28,332 nt of DNA, taken from DATAVK01 sp036267755. Lineage in GTDB: Bacteria; Actinomycetota; Actinomycetes; JAFAQI01. Made by a program: the position numbers and the translations under genes. Positions within the stretch are counted from its first letter, which is position 1. Each line of letters opens with the position of its first letter. The stretch spans positions 1 through 28,332 of the forward strand of contig DATAVK010000004.1 of the NCBI GenBank assembly GCA_036267755.1, written 5' to 3'. Shown one piece after another: positions 25,181 through 28,332 of this stretch. The notes under the pieces were generated by a model that had not been told where the DNA came from, did not search any database, and saw only the letters and a program-made list of their open reading frames with translations.

Positions 25181-26572
25181 GTGACGAACCTGCTCGACAA
25201 CGCAGCCGATGCCGGCCCCGAGGCCGGGAACGTGGACGAGCTGCAGGTCCGCGCCGACGACCGCCGCCACGTGCTGCATTCGTGGTCGGCCCAGGCCCAC
25301 ATCGACCCGTTGCCCATCGCCGGCGCGCTGGGTTCCTACTTCTGGGACTACTCCGGCAACCGTTACCTGGACTTCTCCTCGCAGCTGGTCAACGTCAACA
25401 TCGGCCACCAGCACCCGGATCTCGTGGCAGCGATCCAGGAGCAGGCCGGCCGGCTGTGCACGGTGCAGCCGTCATTCGCGGTGGACGTGCGGAGCCAAGC
25501 GGCTCGGATGATCGCCGAGCGGGCGCCCGGCGACCTTGACGTCGTGTTCTTCACCAGCGGCGGTGCGGAGGCCAACGAGAACGCCGTACGGATGGCCCGG
25601 TTGCACACCGGCCGTCACAAGATCTTCGCGGCGTACCGGAGCTATCACGGTGCGACGGCCGGCGCGATCGCGCTGACCGGGGATCCGCGGCGGTGGGCCA
25701 GCGAGCCAGGTGTCGGTGGCGTCGTCCGGTATTGGGGTCCGTACCCCTATCGTTCGCCGTTCCACGCGGTGACCGAGGCCGAGGAATGCGACCGCGCGCT
25801 GGCCCATCTGCGCGACCTGCTCATGGTCGAGGGGCCGCAGACGGTCGCCGCCATCCTGCTCGAGACCGTGGTCGGCACCAACGGCATCCTCGTGCCGCCG
25901 GACGGCTACCTCGCCGGAGTGCGCGAGATCTGTGACGAGTTCGGGATCGTGATGATCGCCGATGAGGTGATGGCGGGCTTCGGTCGTTGCGGGGAGTGGT
26001 TCGCCCTCGACCGCTGGGGCGTCACGCCCGACCTGATCACATTCGCGAAGGGCGTCAACTCCGGCTATGTGCCGCTCGGCGGCGTGATCCTGTCGCAGCG
26101 GATCGCGGACACGTTCGCCGACCGTCCGTACCCGGGCGGCCTCACCTACTCCGGGCACCCACTTGCCTGCGCGTCCGCCGTGGCGTCGATGCAGATCTTC
26201 GAGCGCGACGGCATCGTCGAGCACGCCCGCAGCCTCGGCGCCGACGTGATCGGTCCCGAGCTACAGCGGCTGGCCGAGTCGCATCCGAGCATCGGCGAGG
26301 TCCGTGGCCTCGGTGTTTTCTGGGCGCTGGAACTGGTCCGTGACCGCGACACCCGCGAGCCGCTGGTGCCCTTCAACGCCGCGGGGGCCGATGCCGCGCC
26401 GATGGCCGAGCTCGCCGCGGCCTGCAAGGCCCGCGGCATGTGGCCGTTCACGCACTTCAACCGGCTGCACGTCGTCCCGCCGTGCACCACGACCGCCGAC
26501 GAGGTCCGGGAGGGCCTGGCCGCGCTCGACGAGGCACTCGAGGTGGCTGACCGCTACGTTGCCGGGGCATGA
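25181..26572 (+). CDS. Class III omega-aminotransferase
   Basis: The 463-residue PLP enzyme belongs to the class III (ornithine/omega-amino acid) aminotransferases. FFTSGGAEANENAVRMAR (about 123-140) and YRSYHGATAGA bind PLP phosphate and ring, IADEVMAGFGR has Asp261 that pairs with the pyridine nitrogen, and Lys290 in TFAKGVNSGYVPLGG forms the Schiff base. Likely substrates are beta-alanine, a diamine or GABA with pyruvate as acceptor; sequence alone does not decide. GTG 25181 was chosen because AGGA at 25171-25174 lies 6 bases upstream; the frame stays open far into the preceding gene but that is a shadow. Its stop overlaps the next start (ATGA). Confidence 0.9.
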   Translation: MTNLLDNAADAGPEAGNVDELQVRADDRRHVLHSWSAQAHIDPLPIAGALGSYFWDYSGNRYLDFSSQLVNVNIGHQHPDLVAAIQEQAGRLCTVQPSFAVDVRSQAARMIAERAPGDLDVVFFTSGGAEANENAVRMARLHTGRHKIFAAYRSYHGATAGAIALTGDPRRWASEPGVGGVVRYWGPYPYRSPFHAVTEAEECDRALAHLRDLLMVEGPQTVAAILLETVVGTNGILVPPDGYLAGVREICDEFGIVMIADEVMAGFGRCGEWFALDRWGVTPDLITFAKGVNSGYVPLGGVILSQRIADTFADRPYPGGLTYSGHPLACASAVASMQIFERDGIVEHARSLGADVIGPELQRLAESHPSIGEVRGLGVFWALELVRDRDTREPLVPFNAAGADAAPMAELAAACKARGMWPFTHFNRLHVVPPCTTTADEVREGLAALDEALEVADRYVAGA

Positions 26573-27948
26573 GCCCTCGCGGCCAGGTGACCGCGTCGCT
26601 GGCCGACGCTTCCGTGATCCCGTTCTGGCTCGACACCTCTGACCGCCCCACTCCGCGACCCCGGCTGACCGGCGACGCGATCGCCGACCTGGTCGTGGTC
26701 GGTGGCGGCTTCTGCGGGCTGTGGACCGCGCTGATCGCCAAGGAGCGTGACCCCTCCACCGACGTACTGGTCGTCGACTCCGAGCGGATCGCCTGGGCGG
26801 CGTCGGGCCGTAACGGCGGCTTCTGCTCGGCCAGCATCACCCACGGCGAGCCGAACGGGCGCAGCCGCTTCCCCGATTCCTACGACGAGCTGGCCCGGCT
26901 CGGCGCCCGCAACCTCGACGAGATCGAAGCCACCGTCGAGCGCTACGGCATCGACTGCCACTTCGAGCGCACCGGCGAGTTGAACGTGGCGACCCAGCCG
27001 CACCAGGTCGCCGAGCTGGCGGAGTCCTCCGGCGAGTTCCTCGACCGCGACGCCGTGCAGGCCGAGGTGGCGTCACCGACGTACCTCGCCGGGCTGTGGG
27101 ATCGCGACGGGGCCGCGATGCTCGACCCAGCCCGGTTGGCCTGGGGGCTCGCGGCCGCCGCGGAGTCCCTCGGCGTCCGGATCGCCGAGAACACGCCCGT
27201 CACCGATCTGGCGCGGGACGGCGCCGGGATGCGGCTCTCGACGCCGCATGGAAACGTCCGCGCCGGGCGGGTGGCGCTCGCCACGAATGCGTTCCGGCCG
27301 CTGCTCCGCCGGCTGCGGCTCTACACCGTGCCGGTCTACGACTACGTCCTCGTGACCGAGCCGCTCAGCGCCGATCAACTGTCATCGATCGGCTGGCGGA
27401 ACCGGCAGGGCATCGGCGACACCGCGAACCAGTTCCACTACTACCGGCTCACCGCCGACAACCGGATCCTGTGGGGCGGCTACGACGCGATCTACTACTA
27501 CGGCCGCCAGGTCCGACCGGCGTACGACGACCGCCCGGCGACCTTCGGCAAGCTCGCCGAGCACTTCTTCACCACGTTCCCGCAGCTGCGCGGGCTGCGG
27601 TTCAGCCACCGCTGGGGCGGCGCCATCGACACCTGCACGCGGTTCTGCGCGTTCCACGGCACCGGGTACGACGGCCGGGTCGCCTACTCGCTCGGGTTCA
27701 CCGGCCTCGGGGTCGGGGCGACCCGGTTCGCTGCCGAGGTGATGCTCGACTTGCTGAGCGGCGAGGAGACGCCGCTCACCCGACTCGACCTGGTGAAACG
27801 CCGGCCGCTGCCGTTCCCGCCGGAGCCATTGGCGTGGATCGGCATCCAGGCCACCCGGCACTCGCTGTCCGCCGCGGACCGCCACGAAGGCCGCCGGAAT
27901 CTGTGGCTGCGAGCCCTGGACGCCGCCGGCCTCGGCTTCGACTCCTGA
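26569..27948 (+). CDS. PuuB/DadA-like FAD-dependent amine oxidoreductase
   Basis: The 459-residue flavoprotein has the nucleotide-binding loop DLVVVGGGFCGLWTAL (GGGFCG at 45-50) and the SGRNGGFCSAS segment typical of gamma-glutamylputrescine oxidase-like DAO-family proteins. The C-terminal FTGLGVGATRFAAEVMLDLL is the second FAD contact. It would oxidise a primary or secondary amine to an aldehyde or imine, giving the substrate for the aldehyde dehydrogenase of the other arm. It is coupled to the aminotransferase gene by ATGA. Genes for gamma-glutamylputrescine synthetase and hydrolase (puuA, puuD) are absent from the window, so a free amine may be the substrate. It differs clearly from the DadA-like protein at 1529-2761. 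Confidence 0.87.
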   Translation: MSPRGQVTASLADASVIPFWLDTSDRPTPRPRLTGDAIADLVVVGGGFCGLWTALIAKERDPSTDVLVVDSERIAWAASGRNGGFCSASITHGEPNGRSRFPDSYDELARLGARNLDEIEATVERYGIDCHFERTGELNVATQPHQVAELAESSGEFLDRDAVQAEVASPTYLAGLWDRDGAAMLDPARLAWGLAAAAESLGVRIAENTPVTDLARDGAGMRLSTPHGNVRAGRVALATNAFRPLLRRLRLYTVPVYDYVLVTEPLSADQLSSIGWRNRQGIGDTANQFHYYRLTADNRILWGGYDAIYYYGRQVRPAYDDRPATFGKLAEHFFTTFPQLRGLRFSHRWGGAIDTCTRFCAFHGTGYDGRVAYSLGFTGLGVGATRFAAEVMLDLLSGEETPLTRLDLVKRRPLPFPPEPLAWIGIQATRHSLSAADRHEGRRNLWLRALDAAGLGFDS

Positions 27949-27956
27949 CCCTGCGT

Positions 27957-28013
27957 TGATCATGACGAGGAGGGTCCTTCAGGCCGGCTGAAAGACCCTT
28001 TTCGTCATGATCA
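27957..28013. repeat. Long palindrome (26-base arms) between cassette and atp locus
   Basis: Arms 27957-27982 and 27988-28013 match at 23 of 26 positions around a GCCGG loop; two of the three differences still pair as G-U in RNA. The arms begin TGATCATGACGA and contain AGGGTC. It starts 9 bases after the FAD oxidase stop and ends 28 bases before the next gene. It may act as terminator, but its length and sequence suggest a dispersed palindromic repeat. Confidence 0.75.
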
Positions 28014-28040
28014 CGGCTGGAGGTGACAGGGTGTCTGGCC

Positions 28041-28289
28041 ATGGACGATCACGGTGGCCGCCGGACCACGCCAGGTGCGGGTGCGCTGCTAGGTGTGGGG
28101 TCCGCGTTCGGGGGTAGCGTCGCCCTCGGGGTGTTCCTCGGCGTACTAGGTGATCGGGCCGCCGGGACCTCACCCCTGCTCGCGATCGTGGGACTGCTCA
28201 TTGGTATCGTCGTTGGCGCTGCCGGGGCTTATGGGGTGATCAGGCCCTTCGTTCGCAGCGAGTCAGAAGGACCTTCACGGAAAGGATGA
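28041..28289 (+). CDS. AtpZ/AtpI-like small membrane protein of the ATP synthase locus
   Basis: The 82-residue protein has two hydrophobic segments (about residues 13-35 and 45-68, the second being SPLLAIVGLLIGIVVGAAGA) and a charged C-terminal tail. Length, topology and the Gly-rich pattern around GVFLGVLGDR match the small AtpZ-type proteins that precede F1Fo ATP synthase genes and may assist ion uptake or c-ring assembly. Of the two starts, ATG 28041 was preferred; GTG 28023 would add six residues but overlaps the GGAGG that could serve as ribosome site. Its stop overlaps the next start (ATGA). Confidence 0.75.
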   Translation: MDDHGGRRTTPGAGALLGVGSAFGGSVALGVFLGVLGDRAAGTSPLLAIVGLLIGIVVGAAGAYGVIRPFVRSESEGPSRKG

Positions 28290-28332
28290 CGGTGGCCCTC
28301 GACGCTCAATGGAGCGCCGTCGCGCGTGGGTA
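28286..28332 (+). CDS. Start of next gene in the atp locus (3' truncated by window)
   Basis: An ATG at 28286 overlaps the preceding stop (ATGA) with GGAAAGG just upstream, and the frame stays open to the end of the window (15 residues, MTVALDAQWSAVARG). Position suggests atpI, the subunit I gene that usually precedes atpB; the few residues visible cannot prove it. Confidence 0.5.
   Translation, partial: MTVALDAQWSAVARG

Overview
The window is chromosomal DNA from a high-GC actinobacterium. Genes are tightly packed, GTG starts and 4-base ATGA/GTGA overlaps are common, and the gene order argS-lysA-hom-thrC-thrB-rho-rpmE-prfA-prmC-sua5-ptp-glyA-wecA leading into the atp locus is the one expected in Actinobacteria (the rho to atp part is shared even with Bacillus). 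The genus cannot be fixed from the sequence. No tRNA, rRNA, CRISPR array, transposase or integrase was seen.

Layout. (1) Positions 1-4496, accessory catabolism: the 3' part of an NDP-forming acyl-CoA synthetase, a convergent pair encoding a DadA-like FAD oxidase and a Cupin_3 protein, a divergent acyl-CoA dehydrogenase with a palindromic operator candidate in the shared promoter, a VOC protein, and a 31-base tandem repeat before argS. (2) Positions 4526-10885, argS and the aspartate-family operon lysA-hom-thrC-thrB, coupled by stop/start overlaps. (3) Positions 10886-13114, a long rho leader and rho, whose product carries a large Asn/Gln/Arg/Gly-rich insert. (4) Positions 13184-20658, a polytopic membrane protein gene, rpmE, and the translation/envelope block prfA-prmC-sua5-ptp and glyA-wecA, with one unknown gene on the opposite strand between ptp and glyA. 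(5) Positions 20659-28013, a five-gene catabolic cassette bounded on both sides by palindromic repeats. (6) Positions 28041-28332, the start of the atp locus.

How the genes work together. The cassette in region 5 is the most distinctive part. A MocR-type regulator and an aminoaldehyde dehydrogenase run leftward; a CoA-acylating semialdehyde dehydrogenase, a class III omega-aminotransferase and a PuuB/DadA-like FAD oxidase run rightward from the same 51-base intergenic region. Together they can supply a route from a polyamine or diamine (most economically 1,3-diaminopropane/beta-alanine, alternatively putrescine) through an aminoaldehyde, an omega-amino acid and malonate semialdehyde to acetyl-CoA. 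The cassette separates wecA from the atp genes, which are normally neighbours, so it looks like an insertion into an old syntenic block.

Other points worth a second look: ArgRS has TIGS where the class I HIGH signature should be; the MocR protein has replaced residues that normally hold PLP; Rho has a prion-like disordered insert and an unusual leader with an overlapping upstream ORF; and three intergenic regions hold repeats of palindromic or tandem type. Nothing here is clearly a wholly new biological system. The best candidates are the inserted cassette with its atypical regulator and the rho leader.
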